Origin: CF-13 sp035279665
GTDB taxonomy: Bacteria; Chloroflexota; Dormibacteria; CF-121
Reading direction: 5' to 3'
Assembly (NCBI GenBank): GCA_035279665.1
Contig: DATEHI010000157.1
Span: 1-25,490, forward strand
Length of the DNA: 25,490 nt
Part shown: positions 1 to 6,311 of the stretch, piece by piece
Layout: every line of letters starts with the position of its first letter
How positions within the stretch are numbered: position 1 is the stretch's first letter
Notes under the pieces: model-generated
The model's database searches: none
Seen by the model: only the letters and a program-made list of their open reading frames with translations
Told to the model about the DNA's origin: nothing
Translations under genes and position numbers: made by a program

Positions 1-977
1 ATCTGGCGGCCGATGGAAGCAAGGTAAAACGCGAAGAACCCGCACCCGATCCCCCAGGCGATGATCCCCAGACGTTGCTCGTACACCAGGGCGAGCACCG
101 GAATGCGAAGCAGAAGATTTGGCGACGGCTGGACGCTTGCCCGTCGCTGCCTCGTCTGGATGCGGATTACTGCTGAGCCCACGTCGCGAATGGTCGTCAG
201 CCACAACGCGACTCCAAGCAGGAGAGCCGATGCCGCAAAGAGTCCGATCGTGGCCGGCACGTTAAAGCTGCCACCTGGGGAGAGCGGTTGGTTGAGGTCG
301 TAATAGTAGAAAGGCGAGACAAGCTTGGCCAGCGGCACCAGGTTGCTATCCGAGCGGCTGAGACTGTTGACGAAGAAGATCACGCCGACAACCAGGCCGC
401 CCAGGCCTGCCGCGCCAGTGCGGCTGACAGCGAATTGCGCGACGGTCATCGTTAGCGCGTACACCGTGAGGGTCAGGCCAAGCAAGGCGAGCGATACCTG
501 GGCTAACGGCCCGACGGGGAGCGATGACCCGGAGGCGACGACGACGCCGAGGTCAATTGCCGCCGACGTGATCGCGATCGCGATCACGGCGACGAGGGCA
601 AAGGTGAGGAAACGGGTCACGCCGTAGCGGATCCGGCCGACACCGGCGGCCAGCCACTCCTCGACGAGCCCGCGTTCCTCGTCGCCGCGGGTGGCGCCGG
701 CTGCCGAAAACAATGCCCAGAAGCCGAAAAGGAGAGGAAGGGCCCCGTACACCCGCCACTGGATGTAGCCGGCGATCGTTTCGACACCATGCGGTAGGGG
801 GAGGAAGAGGCTGAACTGACGGCCGGCCGTTTCCATTTGCTGGCCGAAGGCAAGACGGCTGGCGGCCGTGCTACCGGCGACCGAGTTGTACGCGGCGGCT
901 TGAACGAGGCCGTAGAAAACGCCGAAGGCGCTCATCCCGACGAGGCCGACTCGCTGGAGACGCCAGCTCAGCCGCAT
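1..977 (-). CDS. ABC-2 type exporter permease subunit (partial, cut by window edge)
   Basis: The frame is open from an ATG at 977 to the left edge, giving about 325 residues with no stop, so the C-terminus lies outside the window. Hydrophobic segments appear at about residues 8-28, 77-93, 121-145 and several further on. The cytoplasmic stretch GDEERGLVEEWLAAGVGRIR (about 98-117) matches the loop found in ABC-2 permeases of the 'exporter of polyketide antibiotics' type. The ATG lies 4 nt beyond the stop of the ABC ATPase gene, so the two are almost certainly co-transcribed and form one transporter. The family exports drugs, antibiotics or lipids, but nothing here fixes the substrate. The start was chosen because of this tight coupling. 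Confidence 0.85.
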   Translation of the reverse strand, partial: MRLSWRLQRVGLVGMSAFGVFYGLVQAAAYNSVAGSTAASRLAFGQQMETAGRQFSLFLPLPHGVETIAGYIQWRVYGALPLLFGFWALFSAAGATRGDEERGLVEEWLAAGVGRIRYGVTRFLTFALVAVIAIAITSAAIDLGVVVASGSSLPVGPLAQVSLALLGLTLTVYALTMTVAQFAVSRTGAAGLGGLVVGVIFFVNSLSRSDSNLVPLAKLVSPFYYYDLNQPLSPGGSFNVPATIGLFAASALLLGVALWLTTIRDVGSAVIRIQTRQRRASVQPSPNLLLRIPVLALVYEQRLGIIAWGIGCGFFAFYLASIGRQ

Positions 978-981
978 CAAG

Positions 982-1914
982 TCAGGCCTTCGGGGCGGAG
1001 GTCCCGACATCGTCCGCCTTCAATTCGCCGTCACCTCGATAGAAGGTCAGGAAGACTTCCTCGAGGCTGGGCTCGTGACTGGCGAAACTGACGACCTGGC
1101 TGTCACACAGGGCCTTCATCAACGGCTCGAACGTGCCGCGCACGGTCAGGCGGACCTGCTGATCCACCACCTCGACATGGTCGACGCCGGAGGCGCTCTT
1201 GATGGCCTCAACGGGGACAGGCCCGGCGAACCGAATCTCGACCTGGCGGAAGCGAATGTCGTGGAGTTCGGCGAGTTTCGCTGTCCTGACCAGCCGGCCG
1301 TCGCGGATGATCCCGACGCGATCGCTGATATGCTCCACCTCCGAGAGGATGTGCGACGAGAGAAACACTGTCGCGCCGGCGTCGCGCGACTCGCGGCACA
1401 TCGCGTAAAACTCTTGCTGGTTCAGCGGATCGAGGCCACCGGTCGGTTCGTCGAGAATCAGGAGCCGGGGGCGGTGCATGAAACCGAGCACGATGGCGAG
1501 CTTCTGCTTGTTGCCGCGCGAGTACTCGCGGAACCGCTGGCCCAGATCCAGGCTGAAGCGTTTGCAGATCTGCGCCACGACCTGCTCATCGACGCCGCCC
1601 CGTAGCCCTGCCATGTAGGCGACCACTTCGCTGCCGCGCAGGCCGCCAAATTGCGGCAGCTCTCCGGGGACGTAGCCGACGTGCCGCTTGACCTCGACCG
1701 CCTGCCGCTGGCAGTCGAGCCCGAAGATGCTCGCCGATCCGGACGTCGGATGGATGAGCCCCATCAGGAGACGGATCGTGGTGGTCTTACCCGCGCCGTT
1801 CGGGCCAAGATAGCCGAGGACTTCGCCTTCTTCAACTTCGAGGTCAAGGTCGAACAGGCCGCGGCCCCGGCCGTAGTCCTTGCTCAGGCCGCGTGCGCGG
1901 ATTGCTCCCGTCAC
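982..1914 (-). CDS. ABC exporter ATP-binding protein
   Basis: The 310-residue protein has Walker A GPNGAGKTT (37-45), signature YSRGN (131-135), Walker B LLILDEPTGG (151-160) and H-loop His188. A C-terminal extension of about 85 residues resembles the regulatory tail of CcmA/DrrA-type exporter ATPases. The GTG at 1914 is the likely start because a strong CAGGAGG ribosome site lies just upstream. An in-frame GTG at 1956 would run 28 nt into the YCII gene and lacks a site. It powers the permease encoded immediately downstream. The degenerate signature is usual for this exporter subfamily. The substrate is unknown. Confidence 0.93.
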   Translation of the reverse strand: MTGAIRARGLSKDYGRGRGLFDLDLEVEEGEVLGYLGPNGAGKTTTIRLLMGLIHPTSGSASIFGLDCQRQAVEVKRHVGYVPGELPQFGGLRGSEVVAYMAGLRGGVDEQVVAQICKRFSLDLGQRFREYSRGNKQKLAIVLGFMHRPRLLILDEPTGGLDPLNQQEFYAMCRESRDAGATVFLSSHILSEVEHISDRVGIIRDGRLVRTAKLAELHDIRFRQVEIRFAGPVPVEAIKSASGVDHVEVVDQQVRLTVRGTFEPLMKALCDSQVVSFASHEPSLEEVFLTFYRGDGELKADDVGTSAPKA

Positions 1915-1928
1915 GTTACGTCCTCCTG

Positions 1929-2207
1929 TCAGGAGGCGGCGATCGCCTCGTTCCACTCGCGGATTGACCAGTGGCGCACGACGCCGTTCAGCACGAACCG
2001 GTCATCCTTCGCGAAGGCTTCCGCAGCCTCGCGCGTGGTGAAGATCGCCATCGAGCCTTCGTCCTGCGGGTTGGCGAAGGTGCCGACCATGAGCAGCGTG
2101 CCTGCGACCTGGAACTCTTTCCAGCGGGCCACGTGCGCGGCAAAGTGCTGTGGCGCCCTGGAGCGCACGTCATCTGCCGACTCGTAGAAGAGGACGTACT
2201 TCGGCAT
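1929..2207 (-). CDS. YCII-related domain protein
   Basis: This is a 92-residue single-domain protein starting MPKYVLFYES and ending in VVRHWSIREWNEA. Both ends fit the YCII/YciI-like fold, a small ferredoxin-like alpha+beta domain with a His/Asp pair; H24 or H25 and D68/D69 are candidates. The family's activities are poorly defined: some members are dehalogenase-like, others are stand-alone proteins of unknown role. The ATG at 2207 lies 11 nt after the nitroreductase stop, so the genes look co-transcribed. A longer in-frame reading exists upstream but would overlap the nitroreductase, and the domain begins at this Met. The gap to the ABC ATPase start is 14 nt. Confidence 0.8.
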   Translation of the reverse strand: MPKYVLFYESADDVRSRAPQHFAAHVARWKEFQVAGTLLMVGTFANPQDEGSMAIFTTREAAEAFAKDDRFVLNGVVRHWSIREWNEAIAAS

Positions 2208-2218
2208 CCCTGGCTCGG

Positions 2219-2746
2219 CTAGGAAGCCCGATAGCGCTCCTCGTGAACGAGTTCGTTGACCGGCTTGCGCTTGCCGCGCCGCAGTGCGCGGGCCGGGTAA
2301 CCGAGCGAGATCGCCGTCCGCACCACGTGCTTCCCCGGGACGCCGAGGGTCTGTTTCGCCTTCTCGCGTCCCTCTGGTGAAAACCATCCGATCGACGACC
2401 CGACTCCGTGTGCCCAGGCCGCCAGCATAATGCGCTCCGCGAGACGCCCTTCATCGAAGGTCTCGCCCTCGGACCACTCGCCCGGCATCACGAGCACCAC
2501 CCCGATCGCTGCCCCTCGGAGATGGGCCACGTAACCCGCAAGACCGGCGAGGGTCTCCAGCGTCTCGCGTTCGCGGACGAGGATGATCTGCCCGAACTGG
2601 CGATTACTCGCGCTGCCCGACCATCGCGCCACTTGCAGGACATCCTGGATGACCGCTTCCGGCACCGGCCTTCGCTGGAAGTCGCGCACCGCGCGGAGGC
2701 TGCGTAGAAAGTCGGTCAGAGTTTGCGGCTGCGCTTCGACGGCCAT
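2219..2746 (-). CDS. Nitroreductase family protein
   Basis: The 175-residue protein has the nitroreductase N-terminus: LRAVRDFQRRPVP (about 17-29, the S/R-x-R-x-F FMN-phosphate element) followed by ARWSGSASNRQFGQII (about 40-55). The C-terminal part, with AAWAHGVGSSIGWFSPEG and a closing RTAISLGYPA, matches the family's NAD(P)H/FMN fold. Members reduce nitro groups, quinones or flavins as homodimers in the cytosol; the substrate here cannot be read. The ATG at 2746 lies 13 nt after the MerR gene stop. A longer upstream extension overlaps that gene and lacks homology. The order regulator - nitroreductase - YCII - ABC exporter suggests one operon, possibly under the B12-type regulator. Confidence 0.88.
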   Translation of the reverse strand: MAVEAQPQTLTDFLRSLRAVRDFQRRPVPEAVIQDVLQVARWSGSASNRQFGQIILVRERETLETLAGLAGYVAHLRGAAIGVVLVMPGEWSEGETFDEGRLAERIMLAAWAHGVGSSIGWFSPEGREKAKQTLGVPGKHVVRTAISLGYPARALRRGKRKPVNELVHEERYRAS

Positions 2747-2759
2747 CAATTTCAGCCTA

Positions 2760-3659
2760 TCAGCCTTTCCGCGAAGGGGACGGCGTGCGATATGCGCTGG
2801 CCAGGTGCGCAGCGGCTGCCGTGAGCGTTCCAGGAAGTGGTTGCACACCGTCCGGGAGGGGAATGCGGGCGCCGGCCCCGCCCACGTAAACGACGGGTCG
2901 CCCTGTCGGTGGCAGGCGGCGGAGGGCGAGCGCAACCTTTGCGGTTGCCGGGCGCAGCCCTTGACGGGAAATGGCCAGCACGATAGCGGCGGGTCTCCGC
3001 CGCCGGGCCTCGGCGACGAGGTCGGGCGTGGGCACGTTCGCCCCCAGGGCAAGTGCCGGGATGTTACGTTGCGCCAGCAGTAACTCGAGGGCCCATACGC
3101 CCACCGCATGTTCCTCGCCCTGTGGCGTCGCGATCAGCAGACGCGGCGCCCGGTGAGGGAGCGCAACCTCGGAGCGCACCGCCCCGAGCCAGCTCAACAC
3201 GATCCCGGTGGCGGCATGTTCCTGGGCAACCGACGCTCGGCCTGCCGCCCAGGCATCGCCGATACGCCGGAGGCTCGGAAGGACGCGTTGCTCCAGCGTG
3301 ATCTCGAAGCCCAGGGCGAGCCACGATTCGCGTAGGGTCCCCAGCGCTCGCGTTGCATCCCCGGCCAGGAGCAGATCGGTCAGGACGTTGACGTCGCTTG
3401 CGACAGGGGGCGATGGCTTTGTGACTGGTCCCGCCGACTGAGCCTGCACCATGGCGATGGCCTCTTTCGCGCGGAACCCGGAGCGGATCAGCATCGCGGC
3501 CTGTCGGACGGCTTCGACCTGCTGACGTGAGTAGCGACGATGCTGGCCGCTCGTCCGCGACGCGGAAGGAAACCCATAGCGCGTTTCCCACGCCCGCAAC
3601 AACTCGCCGCGAACACCAGTGAGCTCGGTCAGCTGTCCGAGGCGAAACGTGGGATTCAT
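2760..3659 (-). CDS. CarH/LitR-like MerR regulator with cobalamin-binding domain
   Basis: The 299-residue protein has an N-terminal MerR helix-turn-helix (residues 5-57, RLGQLTELTGVRGE then LRAWETRYGFP). A helical-bundle domain follows, with Trp137-x9-Glu147-His148, the W-x9-EH signature of CarH. A Rossmann B12-binding domain has GEEHAVG with His184, the expected lower axial cobalt ligand. Established CarH proteins bind adenosylcobalamin as a dark tetramer, repress DNA, and release it on light. Function here is inferred from motifs. The ATG at 3659 was chosen; an ATG at 3677 and a TTG at 3695 are alternatives, the last lying inside the probable operator. Position 138 is Ala where, from memory, Thermus CarH has His132. 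It is divergent from the DUF4383 gene and heads the nitroreductase/ABC gene run. Confidence 0.88.
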   Translation of the reverse strand: MNPTFRLGQLTELTGVRGELLRAWETRYGFPSASRTSGQHRRYSRQQVEAVRQAAMLIRSGFRAKEAIAMVQAQSAGPVTKPSPPVASDVNVLTDLLLAGDATRALGTLRESWLALGFEITLEQRVLPSLRRIGDAWAAGRASVAQEHAATGIVLSWLGAVRSEVALPHRAPRLLIATPQGEEHAVGVWALELLLAQRNIPALALGANVPTPDLVAEARRRRPAAIVLAISRQGLRPATAKVALALRRLPPTGRPVVYVGGAGARIPLPDGVQPLPGTLTAAAAHLASAYRTPSPSRKG

Positions 3660-3679
3660 GATCAGATCCGAATTCATTC

Positions 3680-3707
3680 TTGCAGGTTTGTACAAGTTTT
3701 GTATAGT
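3680..3707 (+). promoter_or_regulatory. Sigma70-like promoter for the DUF4383 gene
   Basis: A -35 element TTGCAG (3680-3685) and a -10 element TATAGT (3702-3707) are separated by 16 bp. Transcription would start near 3714 and give a leader of about 75 nt before the ATG at 3791. The promoter sits entirely within the probable operator for the divergent CarH-like regulator, so it is the most likely target of repression. This is seen by eye; no expression data are available. Confidence 0.55.
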
Positions 3708-3709
3708 AT
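3688..3709. promoter_or_regulatory. Probable CarH-type operator: two 11-bp direct repeats
   Basis: TTGTACAAGTT (3688-3698) is followed directly by TTGTATAGTAT (3699-3709), two tandem 11-bp units that share TTGTAyA. Thermus CarH is known to bind 11-bp direct repeats containing an ACA core, one protomer pair per repeat, overlapping a promoter. Here the second unit overlaps the plus-strand -10 box. The same bases also contain a short inverted repeat, TACAA-gtt-TTGTA, the more usual MerR arrangement. Either reading places a regulator site between the two divergent genes. Confidence 0.55.
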
Positions 3710-3790
3710 TCGGGGTGGCGGTAAGACCGGTCGAAAAGGGCCCATCGGCCGTGTCAGTCGGCCAAACAATAAAGAGCTTGGAGGCTTGTT

Positions 3791-4189
3791 ATGAATCATC
3801 GTTCAATCGGACAAACGGTGGCCCTGGTGTTCGGGGCCATCTATCTCGCCGTCGGCGTTGCGGGTTTCCTGCCGTTCCTCGGCGGAACGGCAAGCCAGAC
3901 GTCGAGTAACTTGCTCGGCCTGGTGCCGATCAACCTGCTTCACAACGTCATCCACGCGCTGATCGGCATCGCGGGACTCGCGGCCGCGACGTCCCTTGTC
4001 CGGGCGCGGGTGTTCAACCAGACAGTCGGTGTTGTGCTCGTCGCGCTCGGCCTCGTGGGCGTCGTGCTCAGCAACCCGCTCGGTGTGATTCCGATCGGCG
4101 GCTTCGACATTGTCATCCACCTTTTGACCGGCTCGGTGCTGGCGTACTTCGGGTTCACGATGCCGGTCGCGCTGCGGCGGGCGGCCTGA
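3791..4189 (+). CDS. DUF4383 domain membrane protein
   Basis: The 132-residue protein has four predicted membrane helices (about residues 8-30, 50-70, 77-95 and 103-125). The segment NLLHNVIHALIGIAGLAA (about 48-65) is characteristic of DUF4383, a family of small membrane proteins common in Actinomycetota and Chloroflexota with no established function. A GGAG ribosome site (3780-3783) precedes the ATG at 3791. The gene is monocistronic, with a strong intrinsic terminator at 4215. Its promoter overlaps a probable CarH operator, so expression may be light- and B12-controlled; that is inference from position. Confidence 0.87.
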   Translation: MNHRSIGQTVALVFGAIYLAVGVAGFLPFLGGTASQTSSNLLGLVPINLLHNVIHALIGIAGLAAATSLVRARVFNQTVGVVLVALGLVGVVLSNPLGVIPIGGFDIVIHLLTGSVLAYFGFTMPVALRRAA

Positions 4190-4214
4190 CCGAAAGCGAC
4201 TGGTTCTCCTAACG

Positions 4215-4245
4215 ACTCGGCGCCCAATGGGCGCCGAGTTTTTTT
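4215..4245 (+). terminator. Intrinsic terminator after the DUF4383 gene
   Basis: A perfect 11-bp stem, ACTCGGCGCCC / GGGCGCCGAGT, with an AAT loop is followed by seven T residues (4239-4245). It lies 26 nt after the stop codon and cleanly separates DUF4383 from the next gene. Confidence 0.92.
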
Positions 4246-4313
4246 CTGTCACGGTCTCGAAAGGCGTCCGCCTCCATGCTGGCTCCATTGCAACACAGAA
4301 GGAGGTGAAAGAA

Positions 4314-4565
4314 ATGAACCCAATCAGAAGGATTCTCGTCGGCGCCGCGGTAGCGGGCTCACTGCTGACGGGTGGTGTCATCGGCGCCACGATCGCTGGG
4401 CCGCTGGCAGCCAGCGCTGCGACGACCAATGTCGCCACGACGGCTGCCACGCCGAGCGCAGGCTCCGGCACGTTCGTACCGAACGAAAACGCGACGCACG
4501 AGGCCGGAGAAAGTGCGGCGCGGGAGGCACAGGAGAATGCGGGCCAGGTCCCGACCGTTCCCTAG
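4314..4565 (+). CDS. Small secreted protein of unknown function
   Basis: The 83-residue protein begins MNPIRRILVGAAVAGSLL, a basic n-region followed by a hydrophobic stretch, and then AASAATT, a good signal peptidase I site near residue 36. The mature part is about 45 residues, small and polar, and ends with acidic/Ala-rich repeats of the kind HEAGESAAREAQENAG, probably disordered or helical. A very strong GGAGGTGA site (4301-4308) fixes the ATG at 4314. Terminators flank it on both sides, so it is its own transcription unit upstream of a histidine kinase gene. Similar short exported proteins occur next to signalling genes in high-GC Gram-positives, but I do not recognise a named family. Confidence 0.75.
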   Translation: MNPIRRILVGAAVAGSLLTGGVIGATIAGPLAASAATTNVATTAATPSAGSGTFVPNENATHEAGESAAREAQENAGQVPTVP

Positions 4566-4584
4566 CGGACCGTTTACGAGCACA

Positions 4585-4615
4585 ATGGGGCCGGGATTGT
4601 CCCGGCCCCATGTTT
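4585..4615 (+). terminator. Hairpin terminator after the small secreted protein
   Basis: A stem ATGGGGCCGGGA / TCCCGGCCCCAT (12 bp) with a TTG loop spans 4585-4611 and is followed by GTTTGT. The T-run is short and broken, so termination may be partial. It lies 20 nt after the stop codon. Confidence 0.7.
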
Positions 4616-4679
4616 GTATGGTGTCATCAAATCGAAAGGATCGAGGCGCGAGACTGGCGTGGGTGAAAGGACGTTGAGT

Positions 4680-5966
4680 ATGCCTCGGGTCGACCTCGCT
4701 CGGTCCGGTGCGCAGCGGGTAGCGCTCGCGGCGACCGGCATCGTCGCCGCCCTCTATTTGGTGATCGCTGTTGCCGTGGTCCTGATCGTGACCCACAACC
4801 TCACCTCCAATGTCGATACGACCATTTCGCAGTGGCTGACAGCGATGGCCAAACAGCGCGGAGGGCCGACACGGGGTTACCCGGGACCAGCTGGAGGACC
4901 GCGCTTCGACGCGCCCGTCCTCTGGTGGACGTTCCATCCGGACGGCAACTACGCCGACAGCAGCGCCGAGGCCGCCACTATCAACCTGCCGGCGCCGTAC
5001 AACCGCATCAAGGACCCTCAGACGATTACCGTGTCCGGCGTCGACCTCCGCGTCATGGGCGGGCTGACCTCGGACGACTGGACCGTCGTCGGCCAATCCA
5101 TGAATAGCGTGTACCAGGCGAGAGGCAACCTGATCCAGGCCGAGCTCCTGATTGGACCGGTGCTGTTACTGGTCGTCTTCCTGGGCGCGCTGACCATCGG
5201 CCGCCGGGTGGCCGCCCCCATCGAGCAGGCCCGCCAACGGCAGATGGACTTCACCGCCAACGCCTCCCATGAGCTCCGTACCCCGCTTGCCGTGATCCAG
5301 GCGCAGACATCGCTGGCTCTCTCGCAGTCTCGCGATGGGGACTGGTACCAGCGTGCTTTCACGCGTGTCAACCAGGAGAGCCAGCGGATGCGTCACCTTG
5401 TCGATGAGCTGCTGTGGCTGGCACGCTTCGAGGCTATGCCCCGCTCCCGTCGGGCCGAGCCGGTGGATGTCGGCGTGATGGCCCAGCAGGCCGTCGACCG
5501 TTTCGGGGCCGTCGCCGAGGCCCGCCACCAGCGCTTGAGCGTGCGGGTCAGTGGGGATTCTCACGTGATTGCTGCCTCACCGGAATGGCTCGACCACCTG
5601 GTCGGTGTCCTGCTCGACAACGCATGCAAGTACACGCCGGAGCAGGGCTCGATCGATGTGGGGGTGACCGCGGAAGGCAATCGCATCAGGCTCGCCGTCG
5701 ATGACTCCGGCCCGGGAATTCCGGCGGACCAGCGTGTTGCGATCTTCGACCGGTTCCGGCGCGCCACGGACCAACCAGGTGGTGCGGGACTCGGCCTGGC
5801 GATCGCCGACGCGGTCGTGCGCGCGACCAATGGTCGCTGGGACGTCTCGACCTCGGCGGCAGGCGGCGCCGGCATGGCGGTCACCTGGCCCCGGGTGCTG
5901 GCTCGCCCGTCGGCCACACGGGCGGCTGCAGCGGACACGCCGCCGCTGGCGCGGTTGGACGCCTGA
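4680..5966 (+). CDS. Orphan sensor histidine kinase
   Basis: The 428-residue membrane kinase has TM1 at about 13-37, an extracytoplasmic domain at about 40-150, and TM2 at about 155-173. The H-box ASHELRTPLAVI carries the phospho-acceptor His197. The ATPase domain has N-box LLDNACKYTP (311-320), G1 DDSGPGIP (341-348), F-box IFDRFRR (355-361) and G2 GGAGLGLAIA (367-376). There are only about 15 residues between TM2 and the H-box region, so a normal HAMP domain is absent or very short. A GAAAGGA site (4665-4671) supports the ATG at 4680 over an upstream TTG. No response regulator is encoded next to it. The N-terminal sensor domain, with a Gly/Pro-rich start, matches nothing I recognise. Confidence 0.93.
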   Translation: MPRVDLARSGAQRVALAATGIVAALYLVIAVAVVLIVTHNLTSNVDTTISQWLTAMAKQRGGPTRGYPGPAGGPRFDAPVLWWTFHPDGNYADSSAEAATINLPAPYNRIKDPQTITVSGVDLRVMGGLTSDDWTVVGQSMNSVYQARGNLIQAELLIGPVLLLVVFLGALTIGRRVAAPIEQARQRQMDFTANASHELRTPLAVIQAQTSLALSQSRDGDWYQRAFTRVNQESQRMRHLVDELLWLARFEAMPRSRRAEPVDVGVMAQQAVDRFGAVAEARHQRLSVRVSGDSHVIAASPEWLDHLVGVLLDNACKYTPEQGSIDVGVTAEGNRIRLAVDDSGPGIPADQRVAIFDRFRRATDQPGGAGLGLAIADAVVRATNGRWDVSTSAAGGAGMAVTWPRVLARPSATRAAAADTPPLARLDA

Positions 5967-5989
5967 AGACCGTCAGGCGTCACGCTTTT
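5958..5989 (+). terminator. Hairpin overlapping the histidine kinase stop codon
   Basis: A perfect 9-bp stem GACGCCTGA (5958-5966) / TCAGGCGTC (5973-5981) encloses a 6-nt loop and is followed by ACGCTTTTG. The left arm contains the last kinase codons and the TGA. The T-run is only four bases, so this is a weak terminator or attenuator ahead of the redox operon. Confidence 0.55.
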
Positions 5990-6017
5990 GCAAGGTGCCG
6001 TGCGGCACCATGCCCTT

Positions 6018-6311
6018 ATGAACGCGTTAACACCGATCCAACGGGACCGTGGAGTCCAGCGCCTGCGGAGACTGACCTTCGGCGCGACGGCGGGTGCGCT
6101 GGTCGCGGTGGTGGGGGCCAGCTACATCGCCGCTGCCTCGTATGCCGGCAAGTCATCGGCGAGTGTCTCCAGTACAGCGTTGACCGGCACGACGCCGGCC
6201 ACGACGACGACGAACTCGAGCTCGACGACCAGTAGCAGCAGCCTGCAGCCGGCGCAGGCACCCACCAGCGGCAGCAGCGGTAGCGGCACCGTGACCAGCG
6301 GCGGTTCGTGA
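6018..6311 (+). CDS. Membrane-anchored Ser/Thr-rich small protein, first gene of the redox operon
   Basis: The 97-residue protein has a basic N-terminus, a single membrane helix (about residues 22-40, AGALVAVVGASYIAAASY), and a low-complexity extracytoplasmic tail made almost only of Ser, Thr, Gly, Ala and Pro. It is either a membrane-tethered linker or a secreted protein. Its TGA overlaps the ATG of the ApbE gene by one base, so the two are translationally coupled. Comparable small proteins often precede ApbE in Actinomycetota. It lacks an FMN-binding domain and a clear [S/T]GA[S/T] flavinylation site, so it is probably not the flavin acceptor. No ribosome site is evident; a GGTGCC/GGCACC hairpin sits 8 nt upstream of the ATG. 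Confidence 0.7.
   Translation: MNALTPIQRDRGVQRLRRLTFGATAGALVAVVGASYIAAASYAGKSSASVSSTALTGTTPATTTTNSSSTTSSSSLQPAQAPTSGSSGSGTVTSGGS

Noticed and set aside
1510..1530. Degenerate ABC signature (YSRGN instead of LSGGQ)
   Set aside because: This variant is normal in the drug/polyketide exporter ATPase subfamily, so it is not evidence of inactivation.
1075..1605. A 176-codon plus-strand open frame opposite the ABC ATPase
   Set aside because: It is the mirror of a clear ATPase with all motifs; high GC makes long antisense frames common, and its product has no recognisable domain.
3660..3695. Longer N-terminus of the CarH-like protein from a TTG at 3695
   Set aside because: It would place the start codon inside the probable operator and has no ribosome site; the HTH begins soon after the ATG at 3659.
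5994..6009. GGTGCC/GGCACC hairpin as a riboswitch or RNA thermometer before the redox operon
   Set aside because: Only a 6-bp stem with a 4-nt loop; no known riboswitch core is visible, and such stems arise often in GC-rich sequence.
6168..6300. Ser/Thr-rich tail as a covalent FMN attachment site for ApbE
   Set aside because: There is no [S/T]GA[S/T] motif and no FMN-binding domain around it.
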